Source: Acinetobacter sp. NIPH 2699 | GTDB lineage: Bacteria > Pseudomonadota > Gammaproteobacteria > Pseudomonadales > Moraxellaceae | Direction: 5' to 3' | Assembly (NCBI RefSeq): GCF_022549355.1 | Contig: NZ_JAKZGL010000003.1 | Coordinates: 124,001 to 188,000, forward strand | Length of the DNA stretch: 64,000 bases | Shown here: in pieces, positions 1 through 8,170 of the stretch | Position numbering within the stretch: the stretch's first letter is position 1 | Layout of the letters: each line of letters begins with the position of its first letter | The notes under the pieces: model-generated | Databases searched by the model: none | Seen by the model: only the letters and a program-made list of their open reading frames with translations | Told to the model about the DNA's origin: nothing | Position numbers and translations under genes: made by a program

Positions 1-579
1 CCATTTATTTATTTGCTGATGCAAGGTGAACTTGCAGAGCAAGATGCTCCAAAGAAATTTATTCGAATTCTAAAACCCGTCGAAGCATTAATCGAAGATA
101 AGCAAGCAATTTTTACGCCCCATTCAGGTTTTCAGCTAAACTTTACCATTGATTTTGATCATCCTGCCTTTGCCAAAGAATATCAGTCCGCCACGATTGA
201 TTTTTCCACAGAAGTCTTTGTCTATGAAGTGAGTGAAGCTCGCACCTTTGGTTTTATGAAAGATCTCGATTACTTAAAAGCCAATAATCTTGCTTTAGGC
301 GCAAGCTTGGACAATGCTATTGGGGTGGATGATACTGGTGTGGTCAATGAAGAAGGGCTACGTTTTGCAGATGAGTTTGTACGACATAAAATTTTAGATG
401 CAGTCGGTGATTTATATCTACTCGGACATCAGGTCATTGCTAAGTTTGATGGCTATAAATCGGGTCATGCGCTCAATAATCAGCTTTTACGCAATGTTCA
501 AAACGATCCAAGCAGTTATGAAATTGTAACATTTGATGACGAGAAAAATTGTCCAATTCCGTATGTAAGTGTGACATAA
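1..579 (+). CDS. lpxC: UDP-3-O-acyl-N-acetylglucosamine deacetylase (C-terminal part)
   Basis: The zinc deacetylase LpxC performs the committed step of lipid A synthesis in the cytoplasm. The reading frame is open from the first base, so the 5' end lies outside the window and only about 192 C-terminal residues of a roughly 300-residue enzyme are visible. The stretch [19 protein letters not shown] holds the conserved His and Asp zinc ligands (HKxLD), and KSGHALNN carries the general-acid His of the family. It stops at 577-579 and is followed convergently by dciA. Recognition is by family motifs and I am very sure of it. Confidence 0.96.
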   Translation, partial: PFIYLLMQGELAEQDAPKKFIRILKPVEALIEDKQAIFTPHSGFQLNFTIDFDHPAFAKEYQSATIDFSTEVFVYEVSEARTFGFMKDLDYLKANNLALGASLDNAIGVDDTGVVNEEGLRFADEFVRHKILDAVGDLYLLGHQVIAKFDGYKSGHALNNQLLRNVQNDPSSYEIVTFDDEKNCPIPYVSVT

Positions 580-677
580 GTCATTGTCTTTCCATGCCTA
601 TGTTATAGTGTAACAGATTAAAATGAGATGTGTGTCACGGAAAATAACAACAGATTCCATCACTTAAGTTGAGCGGT

Positions 678-1118
678 TTACTTTTTATTGCTTGCCAAAC
701 GTAGTAAAGCTTGGCTAAGCTTAGGGTCGCTCACATATTCAGCGGCACTACGCAATAGCTCTTGGGTCTCTGATGTAAGTACTTTGGTTGAGGGGGAAGG
801 TTCTTTAGGTACAATCACTTTGTGTCTTAAACGAACTTGAATTTTTCGTAAATCATGAAGTCCTTCGAGTTGAGCTAACTGCGCAACATAGTGGCTTTGC
901 AAATAACTCAGTTGACTAATCATTGCTTGATTTTCACCGGTTATGATCAAAACACCATGTTGATAACAAACAACCTGCCATTGCTCTGGTTGGGGTAGTA
1001 AAGGTTGAATAATTTTCGTAAGTTGTGTCCATTGTGTGACTTGCGTCGTCAGAAACGTTAAGTTTCCAGTTTTTGTACGTTGTCCTTTCTGTTGAAAAAC
1101 GTTACTAGGTTCAGACAT
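678..1118 (-). CDS. dciA: DciA-family (DUF721) replicative helicase loader
   Basis: A 146-residue protein of the DUF721/DciA family, the ancestral bacterial factor that helps load DnaB helicase in species without DnaC. The N-terminal 100 residues have the compact alpha/beta (KH-like) pattern of the family, with W47 and the GVLIITGENQAMISQL strand-helix segment. The tail is a low-complexity linker (PKEPSPST) followed by a short helical end. It sits convergent to lpxC and divergent from an M23 peptidase gene. The lpxC/DUF721/M23 order is also seen in pseudomonads, which supports the call. The start ATG at 1118 has a purine-rich upstream stretch (GAAGG). Confidence 0.8.
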   Translation of the reverse strand: MSEPSNVFQQKGQRTKTGNLTFLTTQVTQWTQLTKIIQPLLPQPEQWQVVCYQHGVLIITGENQAMISQLSYLQSHYVAQLAQLEGLHDLRKIQVRLRHKVIVPKEPSPSTKVLTSETQELLRSAAEYVSDPKLSQALLRLASNKK

Positions 1119-1224
1119 GTCAACTTCCTTCGAGGTGATATGACCATCTTAAGCGTTTATTTTAACTGTTATCAAGGAAGAGATGATAAAGGGACTTTTT
1201 AAGGACGGTTTCAAGAGGTTTTTT

Positions 1225-1911
1225 ATGCATCATACGCGTCGTATTTTACTGGCATTTTCATTGGCGGCTTCAGCTGCTTCAGTTGCTTTTGCAGACTATC
1301 AAAATATCAATCAAGCAAATGTTGCTGATCGTTTAGAACAGTTATCAAATACCTTGGCTCAAGGTTCTTATACTCATCCTGATGATATTGATCTACCTGC
1401 TGTATCCAATGTGTCGGTTAAATTACGCGAAAAAACCATTGAATTGAATAATGCCACCATTGAGAAAAAATATGGTCGTCAAGATGGTGGATCATCATTC
1501 TCAGCGGGTACAGGTCATTCTTGGTTGGTGAGTCATCCCCTACAAGAAGGTCGCGTCAGTTCCACTTGGGGCAATCGCACCTTATTGGGTTCGACTCGTC
1601 ACCATTCAGGTGTAGATATTGCAGCGCCATCAGGTACAGCCATTTATGCAACAGGTCCTGGTGTCGTGACCAAAGCAGGTTGGGGTACAGGTTATGGTCA
1701 ATATGTTGAAATTGATCATGGCAGCGGCTATGTGACACGTTATGCACATGCATCACGCTTAATGGTGAATGCAGGTGAACGTGTAGGTGCTGGTCAGCAT
1801 ATTGCCAATGTCGGATGTACAGGTCGTTGTACTGGACCTCATTTGCATTTTGAAGTTGTAAAAGATGGTCAGCGTAAAAACCCTTCAACTTATCTCGCGA
1901 TGTTGCCTTAA
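1225..1911 (+). CDS. M23 (LytM) family metallopeptidase, secreted
   Basis: A predicted periplasmic peptidoglycan endopeptidase or LytM-type cell-wall factor. From this start (MHHTRR) there is a typical signal peptide ending near VAFA|DYQ. The C-terminal LytM domain shows the zinc ligands HHSGVD (H-x3-D) and GPHLHFE (H-x-H), so it looks catalytically intact. A CTGRC pair just before HLH could form a disulfide. I chose ATG 1225 because AGAGG lies 6 bases upstream and the signal peptide then starts normally. An in-frame ATG at 1183, with AAGGAAG just before it, would add 14 residues. It reads away from dciA and ends at a strong terminator. Confidence 0.88.
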   Translation: MHHTRRILLAFSLAASAASVAFADYQNINQANVADRLEQLSNTLAQGSYTHPDDIDLPAVSNVSVKLREKTIELNNATIEKKYGRQDGGSSFSAGTGHSWLVSHPLQEGRVSSTWGNRTLLGSTRHHSGVDIAAPSGTAIYATGPGVVTKAGWGTGYGQYVEIDHGSGYVTRYAHASRLMVNAGERVGAGQHIANVGCTGRCTGPHLHFEVVKDGQRKNPSTYLAMLP

Positions 1912-1944
1912 TGTAATTTGTAAACAGTTGTATATAAATATTTA

Positions 1945-1975
1945 AAAAAATCGCCTTTATTGGCGATTTTTTACG
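1945..1975 (+). terminator. Intrinsic terminator after M23 peptidase
   Basis: Inverted repeat AAAATCGCC / GGCGATTTT (1947-1955 and 1962-1970) with loop TTTATT, followed by a T-rich run. Confidence 0.85.
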
Positions 1976-2116
1976 TTTTTTGTTAGAGTTGGGTCAATGA
2001 CTATTTAGGAAAAAAATATTAAGTGGTTTTGTATTCATCTGGGGCGATACCTTTATGAAGCCAAAACATGATAAATATAGCAAGAACAATATAACTTAAG
2101 GGAAAAGGTGAATTAT

Positions 2117-4834
2117 ATGGCGTTTTATGGCGACTCTGACGCGCAGGAAACCCAAGAATGGCAAGATGCTTTTGATTCAGTATTGCAGCATATGGGCACG
2201 GAGCGCGCTGCTTTCTTACTGGAAAAGCTTTATCAACGGGCGATTGCGAAACACGTTCCAATACAACGCTTAAATACACCTTATACCAATACCATTTCAG
2301 TTGAAGAACAACCCGCGATGCCCGGTGATCAAGATATGGAGCGTCGTATTCGTGCTCTCATTCGCTGGAATGCATTAGCGATGGTATTACGTGCCAATAA
2401 AACTGGTGATGATCTGGGTGGTCACTTAGCTAGTTTTGCTTCATCGGCAACCTTATATGACGTTGGTTTTAACCATTTCTTCCGCGCTGCCTCAGATCAT
2501 TTTGGTGGCGACATGATTTATTACCAAGGTCACTGTGCTCCTGGTATTTATGCACGTTCTTTCTTAGAAGGGCGTTTAACTGAAGATCAATTGAATAATT
2601 TCCGTCGTGAAGTCGGTGGCAATGGTCTACCGAGTTATCCGCATCCTTATTTAATGCCTGATTATTGGCAGTTCCCAACGGTTTCAATGGGTCTTGGCCC
2701 AATCATGTCGATCTACCAAGCACACATTCAAAAGTACTTGATGAATCGTGGTCTGATTAAAGAAGAAGAGCGTAAGATCTGGGCCTATCTCGGCGATGGT
2801 GAGATGGATGAGCCTGAAAGTTTAGGGGCAATTTCACTGGCAGGTCGTGAAAAGTTAGATAATTTAGTTTGGGTGATCAACTGTAATTTGCAGCGCCTAG
2901 ATGGGCCAGTACGTGGTAATGGTAAAATCATTCAAGAGTTAGAATCGATTTTCCGTGGTGCAGGCTGGCGCGTGATTAAAGTGGTTTGGGGTCGTCATTG
3001 GGACCCACTGCTTGCACAAGATGCGACTGGTGCTTTGCAGGCTTGTATGGATGAAGCTGTCGATGGAGATTTCCAGCGCTATCAAGTGAAAGGTGGTGCT
3101 TATGCACGTGAAAACTTCTTCGGTAAATATCCCGAAGCGGCTGAGCTGGTGAAAAATCTCAGTGATGAAGATATTGATGCTTTAAATCGTGGTGGACACG
3201 ATCCGTACAAAGTGTATGCCGCATATGCCGCAGCGACCAAGAGTAATGGTCAACCTACCGTGATCTTGGCGAAAACTGTGAAAGGTTACGGTTTGTCTGA
3301 TGAAATTGAAGCCGTCAATAAAACCCATCAAATCAAGAAAATGCAAATTGAATCATTGCAGTATGTACGTGATCGTTTTAATCTGCCTTTTGATGATGAG
3401 CAGCTTGAAGAGCTACCATTCTATCGCCCTGCTGAAAACTCACCTGAATTGAAATACATGAAAGCGCGCCGTGAAGCGTTAGGTGGCTATTTACCTGCAC
3501 GTCGTAAAGAAAGTGCAGCATTACCGATTCCTGAACTTTCGATTTTTGATGCGGTGTTAAAAGGCAGTGGTGGCAAAGCGCAATCGACCACCATGCTGAT
3601 GGTTCGTTTGATCTCAGCCTTACTGAAAGAAAAAGCCATTAAAGACCATGTGGTGCCGATCGTACCTGATGAAGCGCGTACTTTTGGTTTGGAAGGTATG
3701 TTCCGTCAATTGGGTATTTACGCTGCACATGGCCAAAAATATACGCCAGAAGATAATGAACAGTTGATGAATTATCGTGAGGCGAAAGATGGTCACATGT
3801 TGCAAGAAGGGATCAACGAAGCAGGTGCCATGAGTGCATGGGCGGCGTTAGGCACCAGTTACTCGACCAATAATTTGCCAATGATTCCGATGTATATGTA
3901 TTACTCGATGTTTGGTTTCCAGCGTATCGGTGATATTGCGTGGGCAGCAGGTGATGCACAAGCGCAAGGTTTCTTATTGGGTGCGACAGCGGGCCGTACT
4001 ACCCTGAATGGTGAAGGCTTACAGCATCAAGATGGTCATTCGCATATCTTAGCAGGCACCATTCCAAACTGTGTTGCTTATGATCCTTGCTTTGGTTATG
4101 AACTTGCGGTGATTGTACATGATGGTCTAAAACGCATGTATCAAAATCAAGAGCGTGTGTTCTATTACCTCACGGTCATGAATGAAAACTATGAACATCC
4201 TGAGATGCCAGAAGGCGTTGAAGATGGGATTAAGCGCGGTATGTACTTATTGCAAAAAGATGAGCAGGCAAGCGTTCAACTGCTGGGTTCAGGTGTGATT
4301 CTGCGTGAAGTGATCAAAGCTGCACAGATTCTTCGTGATGAATACCAAATCCATTCCAATGTCTGGAGTGTCACCAGCTTTAATGAGCTTGCACGTGATG
4401 GGATGGCCTGTGACGAATATAACCGTTTACATCCATTAGCTGAAACAGCACAAGAATCATGGGTGTCGCAACAGTTACGCAGTACAGACGGTATTGTGGT
4501 TTCCGCAACCGATCATATGCGTGCCTATAGCGAACAAATCCGTGCCTATTTACCTGATAGCCGTCCATATGTGACCTTGGGTACAGATGGTTATGGGCGT
4601 TCAGATACGCGTGGCAATTTGCGTAGCTATTTTGGAGTTGATGCAGCACATATCGTGGTGGCGACTTTGAAGAAATTGGCGGATGAGGGTGAAGTTGAAA
4701 ATCGTTTGGTCAAAGATGCGATTTCATCGTTTGAGTTAGATACTGATCGTCCAGTGGCTTGGGCACCGCAAGCACATCCACAAGTTCAAGCCGTGGCTGA
4801 ATATACTGAAAATCAAGCAGGTGAGGGGAATTAA
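2117..4834 (+). CDS. aceE: Pyruvate dehydrogenase E1 component, homodimeric type
   Basis: Thiamine-diphosphate-dependent E1 subunit of the pyruvate dehydrogenase complex, decarboxylating pyruvate and acetylating the lipoyl groups of E2. At about 905 residues it has the length of the gammaproteobacterial AceE. The ThDP/Mg motif appears as GDGEMDEPES with the following NCNLQRLDGPVRGN, and YGRSDTRGNLR lies near the C terminus. I chose ATG 2117 because AAGGTG (2104-2109) is at a good distance. A GTG at 2108 in the same frame overlaps that site. aceF starts 2 bases after the stop, so the two form an operon. No lpd gene is adjacent. Confidence 0.97.
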   Translation: MAFYGDSDAQETQEWQDAFDSVLQHMGTERAAFLLEKLYQRAIAKHVPIQRLNTPYTNTISVEEQPAMPGDQDMERRIRALIRWNALAMVLRANKTGDDLGGHLASFASSATLYDVGFNHFFRAASDHFGGDMIYYQGHCAPGIYARSFLEGRLTEDQLNNFRREVGGNGLPSYPHPYLMPDYWQFPTVSMGLGPIMSIYQAHIQKYLMNRGLIKEEERKIWAYLGDGEMDEPESLGAISLAGREKLDNLVWVINCNLQRLDGPVRGNGKIIQELESIFRGAGWRVIKVVWGRHWDPLLAQDATGALQACMDEAVDGDFQRYQVKGGAYARENFFGKYPEAAELVKNLSDEDIDALNRGGHDPYKVYAAYAAATKSNGQPTVILAKTVKGYGLSDEIEAVNKTHQIKKMQIESLQYVRDRFNLPFDDEQLEELPFYRPAENSPELKYMKARREALGGYLPARRKESAALPIPELSIFDAVLKGSGGKAQSTTMLMVRLISALLKEKAIKDHVVPIVPDEARTFGLEGMFRQLGIYAAHGQKYTPEDNEQLMNYREAKDGHMLQEGINEAGAMSAWAALGTSYSTNNLPMIPMYMYYSMFGFQRIGDIAWAAGDAQAQGFLLGATAGRTTLNGEGLQHQDGHSHILAGTIPNCVAYDPCFGYELAVIVHDGLKRMYQNQERVFYYLTVMNENYEHPEMPEGVEDGIKRGMYLLQKDEQASVQLLGSGVILREVIKAAQILRDEYQIHSNVWSVTSFNELARDGMACDEYNRLHPLAETAQESWVSQQLRSTDGIVVSATDHMRAYSEQIRAYLPDSRPYVTLGTDGYGRSDTRGNLRSYFGVDAAHIVVATLKKLADEGEVENRLVKDAISSFELDTDRPVAWAPQAHPQVQAVAEYTENQAGEGN

Positions 4835-4836
4835 TC

Positions 4837-6777
4837 ATGCAAATCCAAGCACCTGACATTGGCGTAGATAAGGCTCTTGTTGCAGAAATTTTGGTAAAAG
4901 TCGGTGATCATGTTGCGGTTGAGGATAGCCTTTTGGTTCTAGAATCAGACAAAGCAACGGTTGAAGTACCCAGTACAGCAGCGGGAATAGTTAAGAGTAT
5001 TCTCGTACAACAAGGTGATGAAGTCACAGAAGGTGTGGCGTTGATTGAGCTTGAAGAAGAATCTCAAGCGAATGAAGCAACCGTTACTGAAGCACCAAAG
5101 GCTGAAAGTCCGAAAGCGGAAGCAAAAGTTGAGAAAACTGAAGGTCAGTCAGCGCCAGTCACTGCTCAAACGGCGACTTCAAGCCAAGTGGTTGATGTAA
5201 CAGTCCCTGATATTGGGGTTGAAAAAGCATTGGTTGCAGAAATCTTGGTTAAAGTGGGCGATCAGATTGAAGTTGAACAAAGTATTGTCGTGGTTGAGTC
5301 TGATAAAGCCACAGTAGAAGTGCCAAGTTCTGTCGCAGGTGTGGTTGAGGCGATTCAGGTTAAAGAAGGTGACAGCGTCAAAGAAGGCGTTGTGTTGATT
5401 CAAGTCAAAACCACAACAACTGAAACAGCGTCAGCTCCACAAGCTGAACCCGTTGAAGTGGAAGCGGCAGCATCAACCAGCACGGCAACAGGTGAAGTTG
5501 AAATCACAGTTCCAGATCTCGGTGTGGAAAAAGCAGTGGTTTCTGAGATTCTAGTGGGCGTGGGTGATCGCGTAGAAGCACAGCAAAGTCTATGTGTGGT
5601 TGAGTCGGACAAAGCTTCGGTTGAAGTGCCAAGTTCCTCTGCTGGGATCGTGAAAGCCATTCATGTGTCATTGAATCAAGATGTTCGCCAAGGCATGCCA
5701 TTGGCAAGCATTGAAGTGAGTGGTCAGGCTGCTCCTGCCGCAGCAAAAGCACCGAAAACCTCTCCAGTAGCGGATACTCCTGCGACGAAACCACAACCAG
5801 TTGCAGCTCAATCACCGTCAGCACCAACGCAACCAGAAAAGTTGAGCAAGCAACAAGAAGCGGACAACGCTAAAGTTTATGCTGGGCCAGCTGTACGTAA
5901 ATTGGCGCGTGAGTTAGGGGTCGTACTTGGTCAAGTCAAAGCCTCAGGTGAACATGGGCGCGTGATGAAAGACGATGTTTTTGCTTACGTCAAAACACGC
6001 CTTACCGCACCACAGGCGGCATCTACTGCTCAAGCGGTTCCTGCTGTTTCAGGTTTGCCATCATTACCAGACTTTAGTGCCTTTGGTGGCGGTGAAGTGA
6101 AAGCGATGACACGTTTGCAGCAAGTTTCTGTTCCGCAATTGTCATTGAATAACTTTATTCCTCAAGTCACACAGTTTGATTTGGCCGATATTACCGAGTT
6201 AGAAGCGTGGCGTGGTGAACTCAAAGATGGCTTTAAAAAGCAGGGTCTGAGCTTGACCATCTTGGCCTTTATTGCCAAGGCTGTGGCGCACTTGTTGAAA
6301 GAAGAGCCTTATTTTGCTGGACACTTGGCGGATGATCAAAAATCCGTGTTGTTGCGTAATGAAATTCATATGGGCATTGCCGTCGCAACACCAGATGGAT
6401 TGACCGTTCCTGTATTGCGAAATCCTGACCAAAAATCGATTAAGCAAATCGCCACTGAATTGGCTGAGCTGAGCCAAAAAGCGCGTGATCGCAAGTTGTC
6501 GCCGAAAGATTTACAGGGTGCAAACTTTACCATTACCAGTTTAGGTAGTATTGGTGGAACGGCATTTACTCCACTTGTTAACTGGCCTCAAGTTGCAATT
6601 CTTGGTATTTCACCTGCAACTATGCAACCTGTGTGGAATGGTAAAGACTTTGATCCACGTTTGATGTTGCCACTGTCATTGTCTTATGATCACCGTGTCA
6701 TTAATGGTGCAGATGCAGCGCGTTTTAGCAATAAACTCACCAAGTTATTAAAAGATATTCGTAGCTTATTGCTGTAA
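4837..6777 (+). CDS. aceF: Dihydrolipoamide acetyltransferase (E2 of pyruvate dehydrogenase)
   Basis: E2 core of pyruvate dehydrogenase, transferring acetyl groups to CoA. Three N-terminal lipoyl domains are visible as repeats, each with the lipoylated lysine in ESDKATVEVPS or ESDKASVEVPS (near residues 40, 160 and 270). They are joined by Ala/Pro/Glu-rich linkers. A peripheral subunit-binding domain follows (AGPAVRKLARELGV ... GRVMKDDVFAY, about 350-390). The catalytic acetyltransferase domain ends with the active-site SYDHRVINGADAARF. The length of 646 residues fits a three-lipoyl E2. It is translated with aceE (2-base gap) and ends at a terminator. Confidence 0.97.
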   Translation: MQIQAPDIGVDKALVAEILVKVGDHVAVEDSLLVLESDKATVEVPSTAAGIVKSILVQQGDEVTEGVALIELEEESQANEATVTEAPKAESPKAEAKVEKTEGQSAPVTAQTATSSQVVDVTVPDIGVEKALVAEILVKVGDQIEVEQSIVVVESDKATVEVPSSVAGVVEAIQVKEGDSVKEGVVLIQVKTTTTETASAPQAEPVEVEAAASTSTATGEVEITVPDLGVEKAVVSEILVGVGDRVEAQQSLCVVESDKASVEVPSSSAGIVKAIHVSLNQDVRQGMPLASIEVSGQAAPAAAKAPKTSPVADTPATKPQPVAAQSPSAPTQPEKLSKQQEADNAKVYAGPAVRKLARELGVVLGQVKASGEHGRVMKDDVFAYVKTRLTAPQAASTAQAVPAVSGLPSLPDFSAFGGGEVKAMTRLQQVSVPQLSLNNFIPQVTQFDLADITELEAWRGELKDGFKKQGLSLTILAFIAKAVAHLLKEEPYFAGHLADDQKSVLLRNEIHMGIAVATPDGLTVPVLRNPDQKSIKQIATELAELSQKARDRKLSPKDLQGANFTITSLGSIGGTAFTPLVNWPQVAILGISPATMQPVWNGKDFDPRLMLPLSLSYDHRVINGADAARFSNKLTKLLKDIRSLLL

Positions 6778-6795
6778 ATATTGTTTGATTCAGAC

Positions 6796-6826
6796 AACCT
6801 CGCGCAAGCGGGGTTTTCTTTTTGGG
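6796..6826 (+). terminator. Intrinsic terminator of aceEF
   Basis: AACCTCGC / GCGGGGTT stem (one G-T pair) with a CAA-type loop, then TTTTCTTTTT. Confidence 0.8.
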
Positions 6827-6915
6827 GGAATTTAAAATAAGAGCCTTTATTTGATCGGCATTTTATTTAGAATAAATCATAAGGATTCAATACTTTTTTT
6901 AGCCAAGGGGTAGAG

Positions 6916-7197
6916 ATGTTCGCAATTTACAAAGTGATGTTACCGCTATTATTGATTGTTTTCGTATTGATGGGGCTGTGGGTGAGTTACTTGCACTTTC
7001 CATGGAATTGGATCATTTATGCTGTAATGGGCTTAGAAGTATCGCTTGCGACCATAGCGATGACAATGGAATATCAAGCGCAGCATGCGGGTAGTACCAG
7101 CGGTTGGGGAAGTATGGGTATTATTGGTGGCAATATCATTTTTGCATGCTTATTGGGTATTTTTAGATGTCTGCTGTGGTGGTATCAAAAAAGTTAA
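6916..7197 (+). CDS. Small membrane protein, unknown function
   Basis: A 93-residue protein I do not recognise. It has three hydrophobic segments (about residues 6-24, 31-50 and 66-88) and so is probably an inner-membrane protein. A Gly/Ser-rich connector (HAGSTSGWGSMG) sits before the last segment, and it ends with a short basic tail. AAGGGG lies about 8 bases before the ATG. It stands alone between the aceF terminator and the riboswitch region. No function can be assigned. Confidence 0.65.
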   Translation: MFAIYKVMLPLLLIVFVLMGLWVSYLHFPWNWIIYAVMGLEVSLATIAMTMEYQAQHAGSTSGWGSMGIIGGNIIFACLLGIFRCLLWWYQKS

Positions 7198-7229
7198 GTT
7201 CAAAGATTTAAAATAATATTGTTCTTTGA

Positions 7230-7390
7230 TAGAATGATTTCACTTCATTGGGGAGTAGCCGCTCTTTACGCAAAGTAAAGAGGTGATGATCAACATAATT
7301 GTTCAACAGAACATGGTCATCATAGCAAAGAACCAAAAAACAGCTTTTTTGGCTGAGCTTTTGTTGGCAAGACCTTTGATTTATCACTCT
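7230..7390 (+). promoter_or_regulatory. yybP-ykoY family (Mn2+) riboswitch
   Basis: Contains the two hallmark conserved pieces of the yybP-ykoY element: GGGGAGTAGCC at 7250-7260 and GGCAAGACCTTTG near 7366-7378. Between them are a perfect hairpin CTCTTTAC/GTAAAGAG, a GATGATC...GGTCATC arm, and a second perfect hairpin CCAAAAAA/TTTTTTGG. This family binds Mn2+ and commonly precedes UPF0016/GDT1 or MntP exporters, and exactly such a gene follows. The precise P1 boundaries are uncertain. Confidence 0.8.
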
Positions 7391-7411
7391 GCAATCAATC
7401 TATTTGATTTT

Positions 7412-7452
7412 GGCTAGCAGGAGGGATAGGTCATCGGTATATTTTGCTAGCC
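7412..7452 (+). promoter_or_regulatory. Hairpin between riboswitch aptamer and exporter start (expression platform candidate)
   Basis: Perfect 8-bp inverted repeat GGCTAGCA (7412-7419) / TGCTAGCC (7445-7452). An AGGAGGG lies at the inner edge of the stem, and the downstream arm ends 13 bases before the ATG at 7466. There is no T-run, so it is not a simple terminator. It could control ribosome access. Confidence 0.5.
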
Positions 7453-7465
7453 AGAGCATTCAACA

Positions 7466-8044
7466 ATGTATGAATTTCTCATCTCGACTTCAATTGTTGC
7501 CCTTGCAGAAATGGGCGATAAAACTCAACTTCTGGCTTTATTGCTTGCAGCACGTTTCCGTAAACCGATTCCAATTTTGATTGCCATATTATTAGCGACC
7601 TTAATTAATCATGGTTTATCGGCTGTACTTGGACAATGGATCACCACTGTATTGAGCCCTGAAATCTTATTGTGGATACTTGCATTGGGCTTCATTGGAA
7701 TGGCAATTTGGATGTTAATTCCAGATGAGTTAGGCGATGAAACTGAAAACATCAATAAATGGCAAAAATTTGGTGTGTTTGGTGCAACTTTTATTCTCTT
7801 TTTCTTGGCGGAAATTGGCGACAAAACCCAAATTGCGACGGTTGCATTGGCGGCTCGTTTTGACAGTATTTTTTGGGTCACGCTGGGTACAACCTTAGGT
7901 ATGCTGATTGCCAATGCGCCTGCGGTGTTTATTGGCAATAAATTGGCTGAACGTTTACCGATTGCTTTGATTCATAAGATTGGTGCAGCCATTTTCTTAA
8001 TCATCGGTCTTTCTGCGTTGGTTCAGCATTACGTCTTTGCTTAA
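7466..8044 (+). CDS. UPF0016/GDT1 (TMEM165) family cation exporter, probably Mn2+
   Basis: A 192-residue inner-membrane protein with the two signature repeats of the UPF0016/GDT1 family: EMGDKTQLL near residue 15 and EIGDKTQIAT near residue 117. Each is followed by hydrophobic helices, about six transmembrane segments in all. Family members (Vibrio MneA, yeast Gdt1) export Mn2+ or exchange Ca2+/Mn2+. The upstream yybP-ykoY element strongly suggests manganese efflux induced by excess Mn2+. The start is ATG 7466 with only a weak purine stretch before it, consistent with riboswitch-controlled initiation. Confidence 0.9.
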   Translation: MYEFLISTSIVALAEMGDKTQLLALLLAARFRKPIPILIAILLATLINHGLSAVLGQWITTVLSPEILLWILALGFIGMAIWMLIPDELGDETENINKWQKFGVFGATFILFFLAEIGDKTQIATVALAARFDSIFWVTLGTTLGMLIANAPAVFIGNKLAERLPIALIHKIGAAIFLIIGLSALVQHYVFA

Positions 8045-8112
8045 TATGCCGTGGATGAAAATACATCTAATCGAGGACGGTTTAGGCCCATTTTCAGAAA
8101 AGTTTATCCTTG

Positions 8113-8150
8113 TTTCAGTCCCCCTTTTGATAAAAGGGGGACTTTTCGGG
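8113..8150. terminator. Bidirectional terminator between exporter and TonB receptor genes
   Basis: Perfect 12-bp inverted repeat AGTCCCCCTTTT / AAAAGGGGGACT (8117-8128 and 8132-8143), T-rich on the + side, between convergent genes. Confidence 0.75.
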
Positions 8151-8170
8151 AAAAGGTGTAAGTGCTTGGA

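Noticed and set aside
5400..5827. Long minus-strand frames inside aceF
   Set aside because: Shadows caused by the Ala/Pro/Glu-rich linkers and repeated lipoyl domains; no family resemblance.
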